From NCBI RefSeq assembly GCF_002564005.1, contig NZ_PDJG01000001.1, forward strand, positions 2,356,001-2,420,000: a DNA stretch of 64,000 nucleotides, in the 5' to 3' direction. The stretch comes from Sanguibacter antarcticus (GTDB lineage: Bacteria; Actinomycetota; Actinomycetes; Actinomycetales; Cellulomonadaceae). Below the pieces are notes generated by a model, which did not search any database, was not told the DNA's origin, and saw only the letters and a list, made by a program, of their open reading frames with translations. This document shows positions 33,364 to 42,586 of the stretch, piece by piece. Each line of letters begins with the position of its first letter. Within the stretch, counting starts at the first letter, position 1. Made by a program: the position numbers and the translations under genes.

Positions 33364-35436
33364 ATGACCACGCAGGCACTCACCCGCGGAGAGAACACCT
33401 CCCTCGCCTCCACCGTCGATCGCGTCAGAGTGGTGGTCGGATGGTCGGACGACAGCGTCGACGTCGACGCCTCGGCCTTGCTGCTCTGCGGCGGCAAGGT
33501 CCGAGGCGACGACGACTTCGTCTTCTACAACCAGCCCGTCTCGACCGACGGCGCAGTCCAGCACCTCGGGCGGACAGCGAGCGAGAGCGGAGCCGAAGAG
33601 TGCCTGTCGCTCGATCTCGAGGACCTCGGCGAGGACGTCGAGGCGGTCGCGATCACCGCGAGCCTCTCTGAGGGGACCTTCGGCGACCTCGACGGCCTCC
33701 GGCTCGTGGTCCTCGACGAGACGGGCGCCCCGCTCCTCACCTACGACATCGGTGAAGCGACGACCGAGACCGCGTTCGTCTTCGGGGAGGTCTACCGTCG
33801 CGCCGGGACATGGAAGATCCGCGCCGTCGGGCAGGGGTGGGACAGCGGCCTGGCCGGGCTCGCCACCGACTTCGGAGTGAGCGTCCACGACGATCCCGAG
33901 ACACCTCCGGTCGCTCCGTCCGCAGCGACGGCGTCGGACGATCTGGTCGAGGTCCTCGAGACGTCTGCCCCCGAGTCGCTCCAGCCCGCTCCGATCTCCC
34001 CTGCTCTCCCGCCCACCGAGACCGCACCAGATCCCGGAGGCACACCGGCCGTTCCCGACGCTCCGACGCCCAGCCGACGCAACGGTGTGCGCACCACGAA
34101 GCAGCGCGCCGTCGTCGCTGCGCCCGTCCCGAAGCTCGCCGGGGCCGAGACGTGGGTTCCCGCACGGCTCTTCTCGATCTACGGCGTCGGTGGAGCCGAC
34201 GAGCAGGAGAAGCGCGCCACCTCAGCGCTCCTGTCGACGATGATGGGCGTGCGGCCCTTCGCACGTGCCGTCAACGCACACTTCGGAGCGCCCGCAGGCT
34301 CCGTCGAGACGTTTCTCGAGGTCCCCTTCACCCACGGCGAGCACCGGGTCATCCCCGACGGCGTGATCCGGATCGCCCGCGGGGCGAAGGTGTGGACAGC
34401 GCTGCTCGAGGTCAAGACAGGAACCGGCCAGCTGCACAAGGAGCAGGTCGAGCAGTATCTCGACGTCGCCCGCACCGAGGGATACGACGCAGTCATCACG
34501 CTGTCGAACGAGATCGCGCCCGGCACGGGCGAGCACCCGGTGACCGTCTCGTCGAACAAGCTGAAATCGGTGGCGCTCTTCCACCTCTCCTGGGCGGAGG
34601 TGCTGCACGAGGCCCGCATGGTCCTCACGCACCGCGGTGCCGGTGACGCGATGCAGGCGTGGGTCCTGCACGAGCTCATCCGCTACCTCGAGCACCCGCG
34701 ATCAGGCGCGACAGGCTTCGACGACATGGGCTCCAGCTGGGTGGCCGTGCGCGAGTCCGTCGCTGCCGGGACGCTGCGCGCCGGTGACCGCAAGGTCCCG
34801 ACCGTCGCCAACTCGTGGATCCGGCTCGTCCGCCAGCTGTGCCTGCGCCTCACGGCCGAGCTCGGCGTCCCGGTCACGCACGTCATGCCCCGCAAGCTTG
34901 CCGCCGACCCGGTCGAGCGCGCGCACGCGGCCGTCGAGCAGCTGGCGGCGCTCGGCACGATGTCTGCCACCCTCAAGGTGCCCGGGGCCGCCGGACCGAT
35001 CACTGTCGTCGCCGACCTGCGCACGAGCAAGGTGCGCGTCAGCGCGAGCGTCCCCGCACCCCAAGAAGGGGGCGCGCAGCGACGCATCTCCTGGCTGCTC
35101 CGCCAGCTCAAGGACGCCCCCGACGAGACTCTCGTCGACGTCCACTACAGCGGGACGATCGAGGACACCTGCGAACGGCTCGCGGACGTGCGCGAGTCTC
35201 CCGCGCCGCTCGTCGCGGACCGTTCCGGCGACGTGACGAGCTTTGAGCTGACGATGGTCACTCCGCTCGGCACGAAGCGCTCAGGGCTCAAAGGTGCGTT
35301 CATCCCGTCGGTCATCGGCGCGACCGAAGCGTTCTACACGACGGTCCTCCAGCCGCTGCGCGGGTGGGTGCCACCGGCACCAAAGCTCTCAGAACCTGTT
35401 GCTGCCGCGCCTTCCGAGGACGAGGGGGACGAGTGA
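33364..35436 (+). CDS. TerD domain fused to PD-(D/E)XK-like nuclease domain
   Basis: A 690-residue protein. Residues 1-180 are a TerD domain with the Ca2+-site signature VDVDASALLL and DDDFVFYNQP, plus TYDIGEATTETAFVFGEVYRR. A Pro/Ala linker (~185-255) leads to a restriction-endonuclease-like region (~258-400): PDGVIRI with Asp332, then ALLEVKTGTG with Glu349 and Lys351, then QVEQYLDVAR, i.e. the D-x16-ExK ... QxxxY layout. The last ~290 residues are unassigned. Start at ATG 33364; one at 33355 is also possible. Ter proteins are linked to tellurite, phage and DNA-damage stress. No terB/C/Z genes are adjacent. Nuclease activity is inferred only. Confidence 0.8.
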   Translation: MTTQALTRGENTSLASTVDRVRVVVGWSDDSVDVDASALLLCGGKVRGDDDFVFYNQPVSTDGAVQHLGRTASESGAEECLSLDLEDLGEDVEAVAITASLSEGTFGDLDGLRLVVLDETGAPLLTYDIGEATTETAFVFGEVYRRAGTWKIRAVGQGWDSGLAGLATDFGVSVHDDPETPPVAPSAATASDDLVEVLETSAPESLQPAPISPALPPTETAPDPGGTPAVPDAPTPSRRNGVRTTKQRAVVAAPVPKLAGAETWVPARLFSIYGVGGADEQEKRATSALLSTMMGVRPFARAVNAHFGAPAGSVETFLEVPFTHGEHRVIPDGVIRIARGAKVWTALLEVKTGTGQLHKEQVEQYLDVARTEGYDAVITLSNEIAPGTGEHPVTVSSNKLKSVALFHLSWAEVLHEARMVLTHRGAGDAMQAWVLHELIRYLEHPRSGATGFDDMGSSWVAVRESVAAGTLRAGDRKVPTVANSWIRLVRQLCLRLTAELGVPVTHVMPRKLAADPVERAHAAVEQLAALGTMSATLKVPGAAGPITVVADLRTSKVRVSASVPAPQEGGAQRRISWLLRQLKDAPDETLVDVHYSGTIEDTCERLADVRESPAPLVADRSGDVTSFELTMVTPLGTKRSGLKGAFIPSVIGATEAFYTTVLQPLRGWVPPAPKLSEPVAAAPSEDEGDE

Positions 35437-35455
35437 TGGCCGGGGCCGTCCGTCC

Positions 35456-37543
35456 TCACGCCACGGTCTCGCGGACCTCTTTCCACAGCATGGGCGCCAA
35501 CGTCTCCGCATAGGCCACGGTGAGGTGCTGGTCGTCGCGGTAGACGAGCACGCTCCCCACGACGGTCGGGCAGAACGTCGTCGTACAGAACCATGAGGTC
35601 GTGTCGACGAAGCGCACCGAAGGTGTCATCGCCGCCGCCTCGACCTGATGGTCCGTGGGCATCGCAGCGTCGAGGTCGCGACCGCACTGTTCTGGGTCGG
35701 CGCGGTGCTCGGAGACGCAGTCGAGCGTGCCATCGTCCGGCAGCATCAACGGGTTGTCCTTGAGGACCACGACCGGCAGGCCTGAGTCCGCAAGGCTCGT
35801 CCAGAGCTCGGCGAAGCCCTCGGCCGGAGCAGGGCGTTCCGGCGAGACGACCCAGTCGACGGCCGTCCGGCTCGATGTCACGACGAGGTCGATGCTCGGA
35901 TCGTCCTGCAGACGTTCGAGCGTCGCCTCGTTCGCCTGCAGGCACGCGCCTCCGCGTGCCTCGTCAGACGCGCGCTGAGCGGTGGAGAAGGGACAGCTGC
36001 TGTGGAGATACGTCACCACCCGCACCGGGTGCTGCTCGGCCAGCCGCTCGAAAGCGGGCAGGTACTGCTCCATGTGCGAGTCGCCGACAAGAGCGACCAC
36101 GAGGTCAGCGTCCGGCGCCCCGAAGTCGCACCGTGGTGTGGTCGGGGCACCCATGTCTGACTTGCACCGGCCGTCCGCTCCGGTGGGCAGGTCGGTGCGC
36201 GCGTCCTCCGGCACCGGCGCGATGACGTTCCTCCCGTCGAGGAACGTCCGGAACGACGGCAGCGCGAGCGATCCAGCACCCAGGCCCGGCGGCTCCTCCT
36301 GGAGCAGGGTCGCGGCCGCGGCCTCTCGGTCAGTCGCTCTCGTCTCGCTGACCAGGCCAGGGACCTGAACGACAAGGACGCACACGAGGGTTGCCGTCAC
36401 GGTGACCATGAGCACCTGCCGTGAGGTGGTTCCTCGGCGGACCGTCCTCTGGAACGGCTTCTCGACGAACCGTCGGGTCAGATCAGCCAGGACCAGAGAC
36501 GCCACCAGCGCGACGAGGAGACGGGGAGCGCTCGCCCATCCCGGCAGGACGAAGGGCACGAGCACGAGCAACGGCCAGTGCCAGAGATAGAGCGAGTAGG
36601 AGATGTCCCCGACCCGTTGGACGAGCCGCTCGCGAACGATCCAGCGAAAAGACCAGGGACGAGTCTGCTCGGCGCCGAGGATCACGAGGGCTGTCGAGAC
36701 GGTGGGCCACACCGCGACCGCTCCCGGAAAGTCCCAGCCGGGCCCGATGACGAGCATGCTCGTCACCAGCCCGACGAACCCGGCGTTCGACACCACCAGC
36801 GCGGTCGTCGAGGACCGACGCAGCGTCGGTGCGAACGCGAGCGCGGCTCCCAGCGCCAGCTCCCAGAACCGGGTCGTCGTCGTGAAGTATGCCGCTGGCG
36901 ACCCTGCTCGGACCTCGTGCACGGAGACGACGAACGAGGCCGCACCGAGGACGAGGAGCACCGCGAGGACGACGCGCCTGGAGTCCAGCCGGAGTCGCGC
37001 GCCGAGCGCGATCACGACGACGCACAGGCCTGGCCAGACCAGGTAGAACTGTTCTTCCACCGACAGGGACCAGTAGTGCTGGAAGAGGCTCGGAGCCTGT
37101 CCCTCGGACAGGTAGTCCACCGATCCGGCCGCGAGCGCCCAGTTCTGGTAGTACAGCAGCGAGGCGGTGGCGTCGTGGGTCAGGCTGTGCCACCTCGACT
37201 CGGGGAGCACGAGCGCCCCCAGGACCACGGTCGCCAGGACGACGAGCGAGGCCGCGGGGATGATCCTCCGGGCGCGCCGCGCATAGAAGGCCGCGAGATC
37301 GATGCGTCCGCTCGCCGTGTGCTCGCGCAGCATGTGGGTGGTGATGAGATACCCGGAGATGACGAAGAAGACGTCGACACCGACGAATCCGCCACGGAGC
37401 AGGCCCGGCCACAGGTGGTAGACGACGACTCCCACGACGGCCAGCGCGCGGAGCGCCTGAATCTCCGGCGAGAAGGCCCGCGGTGCCGCGGGAGGCTGCG
37501 GAGCCGGGCGTCGTGGGATCGTGCGGGCCTCGATCGAGCGCAC
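35456..37543 (-). CDS. membrane acyltransferase with C-terminal SGNH domain (OafA-like)
   Basis: A ~695-residue two-domain enzyme. Residues ~30-390 form the ten-helix acyltransferase-3 domain: EIQALRALAVVGVVVYHLWP, GFVGVDVFFVISGYLITT, YARRARRIIPAASLVV, YWSLSVEEQFYLVWP. After one more helix comes an extracytoplasmic SGNH domain (~460-695) with VALVGDSHMEQYLPA (catalytic Ser) and the C-terminal DDQHLTVAYAETL (Asp/His pair). It transfers acyl, usually acetyl, groups to cell-surface glycans. The GTG at 37543 has AGGGGGAAGG upstream; the longer frame to 37630 lacks support. Single gene downstream of the agmatine operon's terminator. Confidence 0.92.
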   Translation of the reverse strand: MRSIEARTIPRRPAPQPPAAPRAFSPEIQALRALAVVGVVVYHLWPGLLRGGFVGVDVFFVISGYLITTHMLREHTASGRIDLAAFYARRARRIIPAASLVVLATVVLGALVLPESRWHSLTHDATASLLYYQNWALAAGSVDYLSEGQAPSLFQHYWSLSVEEQFYLVWPGLCVVVIALGARLRLDSRRVVLAVLLVLGAASFVVSVHEVRAGSPAAYFTTTTRFWELALGAALAFAPTLRRSSTTALVVSNAGFVGLVTSMLVIGPGWDFPGAVAVWPTVSTALVILGAEQTRPWSFRWIVRERLVQRVGDISYSLYLWHWPLLVLVPFVLPGWASAPRLLVALVASLVLADLTRRFVEKPFQRTVRRGTTSRQVLMVTVTATLVCVLVVQVPGLVSETRATDREAAAATLLQEEPPGLGAGSLALPSFRTFLDGRNVIAPVPEDARTDLPTGADGRCKSDMGAPTTPRCDFGAPDADLVVALVGDSHMEQYLPAFERLAEQHPVRVVTYLHSSCPFSTAQRASDEARGGACLQANEATLERLQDDPSIDLVVTSSRTAVDWVVSPERPAPAEGFAELWTSLADSGLPVVVLKDNPLMLPDDGTLDCVSEHRADPEQCGRDLDAAMPTDHQVEAAAMTPSVRFVDTTSWFCTTTFCPTVVGSVLVYRDDQHLTVAYAETLAPMLWKEVRETVA

Positions 37544-37606
37544 GCGAGCAGCCTTCCCCCTGTGCAGGCCCTGCGCACTGCTCGCACATCGTACGCAATC
37601 ACCTCG

Positions 37607-37651
37607 ACCCGTCGTGGCCCCGGTGCACACGTCACCGGAGCCACGACGGGT
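37607..37651 (-). terminator. hairpin terminator of the agmatine operon
   Basis: A 12-bp plus 6-bp stem with a single C/A mismatch (arms 37607-37625 and 37633-37651) and a seven-base loop lies 12 bases beyond the carbamate kinase stop. Confidence 0.8.
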
Positions 37652-37663
37652 CGTGCAGGTGGA

Positions 37664-38602
37664 TCAGCCGTGGATCACGGTCCCGCTCTTCCCCTCCATC
37701 GCGAGCGGGGCCTTGGCGAGCGAGCAGATCACTGCCCGCCGGCCGAGGCCGCTCCCGGCGAAGCCCATCGCTGCCTGGACCTTGGGGAGCATCGAACCGA
37801 CACCGAACTGGCCCGAGTCGACGTACCGCTGAGCGGTCGCCAGGTCGAGGTCGTCCAGGTCGCGCTGCTCCGGGGTGCCGAAGCCGATCGCGACCCGGTC
37901 GACCGCTGTGAGGATGAACAGGAGGTCCGCCCCGACCGCCTCGGCGAGCTTCGCCGAGGCGAAGTCTTTGTCGATCACCGCAGGCACCCCGTGCAGGTCG
38001 CCTGCCGCGTCCCGGACTACAGGGATCCCGCCACCGCCGCACGCGACCACGATGAACTCGTGGTCGAGCAGGTTGAGGATCGAGTCCCGCTCGACGATGT
38101 CGACCGGGCGGGGGGATGCGACGACCCGTCGCCAGCCCCGCCCGGAGTCCTCGACCATGACGAGGCCTGGTTGGTGAGCCATGAGGTCGCGCGCGGTGGC
38201 CTCGTCGTAGAAGCTGCCGATCGGCTTGGTCGGGTGAGCGAACGCGGGATCGTCGGTCGCGACCTCGACCTGGGTCACGACGGATGCGACGTGCCACGGC
38301 ATACCGACACGGCGCAGCTCCTTCACGATGCCCTGCTGCAGGTGATAGCCGATGTAGCCCTGGCTCATCGCGGTGCACTCGGGCAGGTCGAGCGGTGCCA
38401 CCGTGTCGGTGTGCTGCGACGCGATCTCGAAGGCGAGGCTGATCGCCCCGACCTGTGGTCCGTTGCCGTGGGACACGATGATCTCGTGCCCTTGGGCGAT
38501 CAGCCCGACGAGGGAGGGCGCAGCCGCCTCGATGGCTGCGTGCTGCTCCTCGGCTGTGCTGCCCAGGGCGTTGCCGCCGAGCGCGATGACGATGCGTGAC
38601 AT
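37664..38602 (-). CDS. arcC: carbamate kinase
   Basis: A 312-residue carbamate kinase. VIALGGNALG, VSHGNGPQVG, VVACGGGGIPVV, AVIDKDFASAKLAE and the C-terminal SLAKAPLAMEGKSGTVI are all family signatures. In this operon it converts carbamoyl phosphate released by putrescine carbamoyltransferase plus ADP into ATP, CO2 and NH3, the energy-yielding step (the role called AguC in the agmatine pathway). AGAGGCG precedes the ATG; nine bases separate it from the carbamoyltransferase stop. Last gene of the operon, followed by a hairpin. Confidence 0.96.
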   Translation of the reverse strand: MSRIVIALGGNALGSTAEEQHAAIEAAAPSLVGLIAQGHEIIVSHGNGPQVGAISLAFEIASQHTDTVAPLDLPECTAMSQGYIGYHLQQGIVKELRRVGMPWHVASVVTQVEVATDDPAFAHPTKPIGSFYDEATARDLMAHQPGLVMVEDSGRGWRRVVASPRPVDIVERDSILNLLDHEFIVVACGGGGIPVVRDAAGDLHGVPAVIDKDFASAKLAEAVGADLLFILTAVDRVAIGFGTPEQRDLDDLDLATAQRYVDSGQFGVGSMLPKVQAAMGFAGSGLGRRAVICSLAKAPLAMEGKSGTVIHG

Positions 38603-38611
38603 CTGTCGCCT

Positions 38612-39622
38612 CTACAGGATTCCGGCGAGGAAGGTGGTGAGCTCCGCCGTGAGCGCGTCGACCTTGAGCGGGTCGGGAGTCTCGGGACGCAGGAAGTAGG
38701 CGAGGAGCGCGCGCTGCGCCGTGAGGCGGTTGCCTGCCTCGTCAAAAGCGATCGAGGCGTCCGAGTCGAGGACCTCGCTCGTCACTTCCTCGCCGCGGGA
38801 CGCCGGGAGGCAGTGCATGAACTTCGCACCGGGCGCGGCCATCGCCATGAGGTCTGCGTTGACCTGGTACTTCGGCATGAACGCCGCGAGACGCTCGGCC
38901 TCGCCCAGCTCGGCTTCGTAGTCGCCGTACCAGACGTCGGTGTAGACGAAGTCGGCACCCTCGAGGGCTGCCTGGGCATCGGTGGTGACGACCATGCTCC
39001 CGCCGGACACCGTGCAGTTCGCCCGGCCGATGTCCTGCATCTGCTCGCGGAGCTGGAAGCCCTCCGGGCCGAGCTGGACGAACTGCATGCCCATCTTGGT
39101 CGTGATCATCATGAGCGACGCACACACCTGGGTGGCGTCCCCGACGAAGACGACCTTGCAGTCCTCGAGCCGCTTCCCGGTCGGGAGGTTCTCGACCATC
39201 GTGATGAGGTCACCGATCTCCTGCGTGGGGTGGTTGTAGTCGGACATGCCGTTGAGCACCGGGACCGTGGCGAACGTGGAGAGGTCGACGATCGTGTCGT
39301 GGCGGGCGACCCGTGCCATGAGGACGTCGACGAGGCGCGAGAGCACGCGAGCGGTGTCCTCGACCGACTCGTGCCCGCCGAGCTGGATCTGGCCCGGGGC
39401 GAGGTACTGCGCGTGCCCGCCGAGCTGCGACATCGCGGTCTCGAACGAGACCCGGGTGCGGGTGGAGGACTGTTCGAAGATCATTCCGAGAGTCCGTCCA
39501 GCGAGGAGCGGGGGAAAGTATCCGGCGTCCACGCACCGCTTGAGGACGAGGCCGAGGTTGACGATGTCAAGGAGCTCGTCCTTGGTGAAGTCCTGGGTGT
39601 CGATGAAGTCACGAGTGGTCAT
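38612..39622 (-). CDS. ptcA: putrescine carbamoyltransferase
   Basis: A 336-residue transcarbamoylase. [13 protein letters not shown] (carbamoyl-phosphate site, 52-64), [14 protein letters not shown] and [13 protein letters not shown] are shared by ornithine and putrescine enzymes. Neighbouring agmatine deiminase, permease and carbamate kinase genes, and the absence of arginine genes, make the putrescine enzyme (AguB) the best call; sequence alone would allow ornithine carbamoyltransferase. It splits N-carbamoylputrescine into putrescine and carbamoyl phosphate. AAGGAG six bases before the ATG at 39622 fixes the start; a longer upstream frame is discarded. Confidence 0.9.
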   Translation of the reverse strand: MTTRDFIDTQDFTKDELLDIVNLGLVLKRCVDAGYFPPLLAGRTLGMIFEQSSTRTRVSFETAMSQLGGHAQYLAPGQIQLGGHESVEDTARVLSRLVDVLMARVARHDTIVDLSTFATVPVLNGMSDYNHPTQEIGDLITMVENLPTGKRLEDCKVVFVGDATQVCASLMMITTKMGMQFVQLGPEGFQLREQMQDIGRANCTVSGGSMVVTTDAQAALEGADFVYTDVWYGDYEAELGEAERLAAFMPKYQVNADLMAMAAPGAKFMHCLPASRGEEVTSEVLDSDASIAFDEAGNRLTAQRALLAYFLRPETPDPLKVDALTAELTTFLAGIL

Positions 39623-39791
39623 GATCGTCTCCTTGGGGATCGACGACTCGAGTGCTCGAGCGTCTGGGGGCATGGCTAGGGGCATGGCGGGGCACGGTCG
39701 GGGCACCTGGAACCGTGGTGACCCGACCGGTGGGATTCCGTACGGGGTGGTGGCGCTCGTCTGCTGACCAGCGTCGAGAGAGCAGCGTGCG

Positions 39792-40889
39792 CTAGCGGCC
39801 GGAAGGCACCTGCTGGGTGATGCAGTGGACGTTTCCGCCGCCGAGCAGGATCTCCCGTCCGGGGACGGTGAGGATCCGGCGTGGAGCGAAGAGCTCGGTA
39901 TACGCCGCGACCGCCGCGTCGTCGTGCGCGTCGCCGAAGACGGGAAGCACGACGACGTCGTTGCCGATGTAGGAGTTCACGTACGACCCGGCCAGCCGGT
40001 CGCCTGTCGCTCGCGGCAAGGTGCCGTCGATCGAGTCGACCCCGCCAGACTCCTCGGCGGTGATGAAGATCGGCCCGGGCTGGGCGAGCTTGACGATCTC
40101 CAGGGTGCGTCCCCGGGCGTCCACGGTGCTCTCGAGGACTTTCAGTGCCGCGGCCGAGCGCTCGTGCTGCGGGTCGGTCTCGTCGTCGGTCCAGGTCAGC
40201 ATGACCTTTCCGGGTTCGACGAACCGGCAGAAGTTGTCGACGTGCCCGTTCGTCTCGTCCAGGTAGACGCCGAAGGGGAGCCAGACGATCACCTCTACAC
40301 CGAGGTAGCTGCACAGCAGCTCTTCGATCGCCTCACGGGTCAGGTCGGGGTTGCGTCCGGCGGAGAGCAGGCACTCCTCTGTCACGAGGAGCGTGCCTTC
40401 GCCGTCGACGTCGATCGATCCGCCCTCGAGCACGAACGACGCCTTGTAGCGGTCTGCGCCCTCGATCTCGAGGACCTTGCGAGCCACCGCGTCGTCGGCG
40501 GCCCACGGGAAGTACAGGCCGTCGACGAGGCCGCCCCAGGCGTTGAAGTCCCAGTCGACACCGCGCACGTCACCGGCATCGTTCACGACGAACGTCGGGC
40601 CGCAGTCGCGGACCCACGCGTCGTCGGTGGACGTCTCCACGACCCGGATGTGCTCTGGGAGCTCGTTCCGGGCGTTGTCGTACTGCCGGGCGGACACCGC
40701 GACGGTGACTTGCTCGGTCGTCGCGATCGCTGTCGCGACCGCTGTGAACGCCGCCTGCGCGGGCTTGCCGCCCTGCCGCCAGTTGTCCGGGCGCTCGGGC
40801 CAGATCAGCCAGCAGCCGCTGTGGTGCGCCCACTCCGCCGGCATCCGGTAGCCGTCGGCCGCGGGGGTGGAATCGAGAGTGTGAGACAT
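39792..40889 (-). CDS. aguA: agmatine deiminase
   Basis: A 365-residue member of the peptidylarginine-deiminase-like guanidino hydrolases. The start [52 protein letters not shown] (catalytic His) and the C-terminal [13 protein letters not shown] with nucleophile Cys ~356 match AguA closely. It hydrolyses agmatine to N-carbamoylputrescine and NH3. The ATG at 40889 follows GAAAGG; a TTG three codons upstream is less likely. It lies between the permease and carbamoyltransferase genes in the catabolic order. Confidence 0.96.
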   Translation of the reverse strand: MSHTLDSTPAADGYRMPAEWAHHSGCWLIWPERPDNWRQGGKPAQAAFTAVATAIATTEQVTVAVSARQYDNARNELPEHIRVVETSTDDAWVRDCGPTFVVNDAGDVRGVDWDFNAWGGLVDGLYFPWAADDAVARKVLEIEGADRYKASFVLEGGSIDVDGEGTLLVTEECLLSAGRNPDLTREAIEELLCSYLGVEVIVWLPFGVYLDETNGHVDNFCRFVEPGKVMLTWTDDETDPQHERSAAALKVLESTVDARGRTLEIVKLAQPGPIFITAEESGGVDSIDGTLPRATGDRLAGSYVNSYIGNDVVVLPVFGDAHDDAAVAAYTELFAPRRILTVPGREILLGGGNVHCITQQVPSGR

Positions 40890-40907
40890 GAGGTGCAACC
40901 TTTCGAG

Positions 40908-42395
40908 TCAGAGGTGGGCGTCAGCGAACTGGCTGGCGCTGTCGGGGTCGTCGCCACGTTCCAGGGCCCGCTGACGGGTCCACTCGGGCGACTTGGCACA
41001 GAAGTACTCCTGGACACCGACCGTGACGGCGAGGCCGACGAGGATCGACCCGGTCACCGCGAAGGAGTAGTCGTACGGGTTCCAGACGAAGAACACCACG
41101 GCTGCCGAGAGCAGGGCCACCGGGATCCAGGTGATCAGCCATGTCACGACGGTGCCGCCCGGGACGCGGTAGGGGCGCGGCCTGGCTGCGTCGATGCGGC
41201 GCAGCTTGGCGAACGCCAGCATCATGACGATGTACGGCAGCAGGAAGATGACCGAGGAGAACGCGAACAGGTTCCAGAACAGGTCGTCGATCGCGCCGTC
41301 GGTCAGCGCGAACAGGCCTGCGTAGCCGACCGTGAAGACCGTACCGACGATGGAGCAGAGCATGGCTGCCCCGACGGGGGTGCCGCGCGTGGGGTGGGTG
41401 CGGGCGAAGACCTTGGGCAGATCGCCCTGCTGAGCTGCTTCTGCTGCAGCGATGTTCGCTCCGATGGTCCATGGCACGAGGCTCGCGAAGAAGCAGAACA
41501 GTGCGCCGATCCCGAGGATCGTCACGATCGCGTTGGCGATGGTGGAGTCACCGAAGCCGTGGCGCAGCGCGTCGACCAGACCCGTGGTCTGGGAGATCTC
41601 GCCAGCGGGGAGGATGACCTGCATGCCGATCGTGGCGACGAGGTAGAAGCCACCGATGAGGAGCCCGGCGATACCGATGGTCTTGGGCACGTCGCGCTGT
41701 GGGTTCGCCATCTGGGTCGAGGCGGACGACATCAGCTCGAAGCCGAGGAAGTTGTAGATGATGATCGGCAGCGCTGCGATGAATGCAGGCAGCGCGTTTG
41801 TCGGGATGACCGTCTCCATCGTCCAGGAGGTCGCCGAGCCGTGCGCCGATGCGAAGATCCCGCCGGCGATCGCGAGCGCGATGATGACGACGATCGTGAT
41901 GCCTGCGCCGAGGTTGGAGACCCATGTGCCGGTCTTCAGGCTGCGGACGTTGACCCAGAAGTTGATCCAGATGAGAGCGACGGTGATCGCGACCTGGACC
42001 CAGAAGTTCAGGTCTCCGCCGAAGAACATCGAGGAGATCGCTCCGGAGAACATCAGGTACACGCTCGGCACCCACAGGCCGACGTTCACCCAGTACCACC
42101 AGGACACGCGGCTGCCCCACCTGTTGCCGAACGCGCGGACGACCCACGCGTAGATGCCACCTGCGTCGGGGTAGGCGGAGCCGAGCTCGCTCGTGACCAG
42201 ACCGTAGGGGACGAAGAACACGACGATGATCACGACGGTCCAGAAGATGGCTGTCGGTCCTACGGATGCCGTCACGGTGAGCTGCGAGAGCAGCAGCATC
42301 GCGGCTACGGAGAACAAGACCATGTCGAACATCCGGAAGGTCGGACGCCCCGTCGATCGGTCACCCGTCGGGGGCCTGTCTGTCTGTACGGTCAT
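40908..42395 (-). CDS. aguD: APC-family permease, probable agmatine/putrescine antiporter
   Basis: A 495-residue amino acid/polyamine transporter with about twelve helices. PYGLVTSELGSAYPDAGGIYAWVVRAFG is the conserved APC segment around helix 2-3 (in outline), and NFLGFELMSSASTQMANPQRDVPKTI the helix 6-7 loop. Its position at the head of the agmatine deiminase genes implies exchange of external agmatine for internal putrescine, as AguD does in lactic acid bacteria; uptake without exchange is also possible. The ATG lies just downstream of two identical palindromic operators. Confidence 0.88.
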   Translation of the reverse strand: MTVQTDRPPTGDRSTGRPTFRMFDMVLFSVAAMLLLSQLTVTASVGPTAIFWTVVIIVVFFVPYGLVTSELGSAYPDAGGIYAWVVRAFGNRWGSRVSWWYWVNVGLWVPSVYLMFSGAISSMFFGGDLNFWVQVAITVALIWINFWVNVRSLKTGTWVSNLGAGITIVVIIALAIAGGIFASAHGSATSWTMETVIPTNALPAFIAALPIIIYNFLGFELMSSASTQMANPQRDVPKTIGIAGLLIGGFYLVATIGMQVILPAGEISQTTGLVDALRHGFGDSTIANAIVTILGIGALFCFFASLVPWTIGANIAAAEAAQQGDLPKVFARTHPTRGTPVGAAMLCSIVGTVFTVGYAGLFALTDGAIDDLFWNLFAFSSVIFLLPYIVMMLAFAKLRRIDAARPRPYRVPGGTVVTWLITWIPVALLSAAVVFFVWNPYDYSFAVTGSILVGLAVTVGVQEYFCAKSPEWTRQRALERGDDPDSASQFADAHL

Positions 42396-42475
42396 CGCTG
42401 CTGCTCCTTTGCTTAGCGTGGATCTGGGGGCGCATCGGATGTCGTGCGCGTACGGAGAGCAGAGCCCCTATGCCG

Positions 42476-42514
42476 TGTACAAACGTACAACCTTCGATTT
42501 TGTACAAACGTACA
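42476..42514. promoter_or_regulatory. two identical palindromic operators (TGTACAAACGTACA)
   Basis: TGTACAAACGTACA occurs at 42476-42489 and again at 42501-42514, centre-to-centre 25 bp. Each copy is itself an inverted repeat (TGTAC / GTACA around AAAC). They stand between the TetR gene and the permease gene, 80-120 bp before the permease ATG and after the TetR stop, so they are very likely binding sites of the adjacent TetR protein controlling the agmatine operon. Confidence 0.8.
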
Positions 42515-42586
42515 TCTGGGGAAGTGGGCGTGCAGGGACCAACGTCCTACTGGGGAGGGTGCACTCTTCGCCGCCCGGAGGCAGGG

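Noticed and set aside
40887..40898. TTG start giving agmatine deiminase three extra residues
   Set aside because: The ATG at 40889 begins the conserved protein and GAAAGG is placed acceptably for it.
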